Assembly: GCA_934097255.1 (NCBI GenBank)
Contig: CAKONT010000052.1
Span: 1 to 6,772, forward strand
Source: an uncultured Bacilli bacterium
GTDB lineage: Bacteria > Bacillota_I > Bacilli_A > RF39 > UBA660
DNA length: 6,772 nucleotides
Direction of reading: 5' to 3'
Part shown: positions 5,880-6,772 of the stretch, piece by piece
How the letters are laid out: each line of letters opens with the position of its first letter
How positions within the stretch are numbered: the first letter of the stretch is position 1
Program-made: the position numbers and the translations under genes
Notes under the pieces: generated by a model
What the model saw: the letters and a program-made list of their open reading frames with translations, nothing else
What the model was told of the DNA's origin: nothing
Database searches by the model: none

Positions 5880-6772
5880 AATCAAATATTTTTTCAAATA
5901 TTTTGCTAAGCACACCCGATGCCCCTACTTTCTTTCTTGTCGATAACATTTCTTCTATTTTATTTTCTTGAAACATCGTATACTCTTTTCCTCTTAATTC
6001 TAATTTTTCTACAAAATATTTTATTATTCCATAGGCACTTGCATATCTATTATCTCTAATTCCTATTAACCCTAAATTGATAACACTAGCATTTCTAGGA
6101 AATAGCTCTTCTACTATCGCATTGAAGCCTAACATAGATGTTATACCACCTGTTATTATTATATAACCTATTTCGCGATTTGTTAAGCTATTTATTTCAT
6201 TTTTCATATTTTTAAGCATTTCTACTATTCGTGATTCAATCATTTCTGATAATCGATATTGATCAATTGTAACACTCTCATTTAATCTATTAATATATGT
6301 AACTTCCTCATCAACATCAGCATATTTTCTATTACATACTGCAAATTGTTCCTTTATTTCTCTTGATTGTTCCATAGTTGTCTTATATTTAAAAGAAATA
6401 TCATTATCTATATTAACTCCACCAAGTAATATATTTTTCTCTTTTATCATAACTCCTTTGTTAAATATAGAAACCTTTGTTATTTCATCTCCAATATCAA
6501 TCATTGCAACAACTTTAGTATCTAAATCAGCTGTTTTTACGGCATAGTAATTAGCTGCTGAAGAAAATAAAACATCAACTACTTCAATACCTAAATCTTC
6601 TAAAACTGACACAACAGATAAAATATTTTTCTTAGGTATGGCACTAACAACAGCTTTAACAGATAATGTATCCCCCCTCATATTTAGAGGATTTTTTATA
6701 TTTTTAGTTTTATCAAGTCTATACTCGACAGGACTAACTGTAATAATTTCTTTATTTACTTCATCTTTTAAT
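5878..6772 (-). CDS. ftsA: Cell division protein FtsA (partial, N-terminus off right edge)
   Basis: The frame stays open to the right edge; 297 codons are visible, so roughly 110-140 N-terminal residues are missing relative to the usual ~410-440. The ATG at 6681 is internal: the 30 codons upstream read as the typical FtsA segment (VEYRLDK...NPLNMRG), matching the conserved PxxYxxDG...dPlGM region. The visible part covers the end of domain 1A, the SHS2-like 1C domain (after [11 protein letters not shown]), and domains 2A/2B. Actin-fold motifs seen are phosphate-2 DIGDEITK (62-69 counted from that internal Met), LGG, and the adenosine motif [10 protein letters not shown]. The last residues, [13 protein letters not shown], form a likely amphipathic membrane-targeting helix. 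FtsA tethers FtsZ filaments to the membrane and recruits the divisome. The usual DIGGGxT is changed to DIGDEIT, which is noteworthy. It lies directly upstream of ftsZ with a 14-nt gap. Confidence 0.96.
   Translation of the reverse strand, partial: LKDEVNKEIITVSPVEYRLDKTKNIKNPLNMRGDTLSVKAVVSAIPKKNILSVVSVLEDLGIEVVDVLFSSAANYYAVKTADLDTKVVAMIDIGDEITKVSIFNKGVMIKEKNILLGGVNIDNDISFKYKTTMEQSREIKEQFAVCNRKYADVDEEVTYINRLNESVTIDQYRLSEMIESRIVEMLKNMKNEINSLTNREIGYIIITGGITSMLGFNAIVEELFPRNASVINLGLIGIRDNRYASAYGIIKYFVEKLELRGKEYTMFQENKIEEMLSTRKKVGASGVLSKIFEKIFD

Noticed and set aside
5878..6681. FtsA starting at the ATG at 6681 as a complete 267-residue protein
   Set aside because: The frame is open upstream to the window edge, and those 30 codons encode conserved FtsA sequence, so the ATG is internal and the gene is cut by the edge.

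Overview
This is a very AT-rich window. Every gene I can support lies on the minus strand, so transcription runs from the right edge to the left. The low GC content, AAGGAGG-type ribosome binding sites, TTG initiation, an ftsA-ftsZ pair of Firmicutes type and a surface protein with an NPxT-type sorting tail point to a low-GC Bacillota or Mollicutes-related bacterium. An uncultured gut lineage would fit, but that is inference. All four complete stop codons are TAA and the tryptophan codons I checked are TGG, so nothing here suggests UGA reading as tryptophan.

Right to left: the window opens inside ftsA (N-terminus missing). Its stop codon overlaps the ribosome binding site of ftsZ, so the two division genes form a tight operon. 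FtsZ is complete, with GTP-binding motif, T7 loop, short acidic linker and C-terminal partner-binding peptide. After a weak possible terminator, a strong promoter drives a second unit: a small HD-domain protein followed within 15 nt by tRNA-Arg(CCU). A perfect 16-bp AT-only inverted repeat sits across the junction of these two, and a U-rich hairpin ends the unit.

Next is a monocistronic unit with its own extended -10 promoter, an excellent ribosome binding site and a TTG start. It encodes a 534-residue secreted protein with a signal peptide, a beta-helix-like repeat region and a C-terminal NPETRD / hydrophobic / KKR tail typical of sortase-anchored proteins. Two tandem hairpin terminators follow. 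A gene-free stretch of about 460 bp then holds those terminators and a promoter region for the last gene, an ABC transporter with ATPase fused to permease (MacB/FtsX-like). It runs off the left edge, so its C-terminus is missing.

The content is mostly housekeeping: cell division, a tRNA, and envelope-related functions. I see no phage, transposon, CRISPR or defence-system hallmark. The points most worth a second look are the altered second phosphate-binding motif in FtsA, the variant sorting signal of the surface protein, the hairpin between the HD gene and the tRNA, and the promoter that overlaps the longest possible start of the HD gene.
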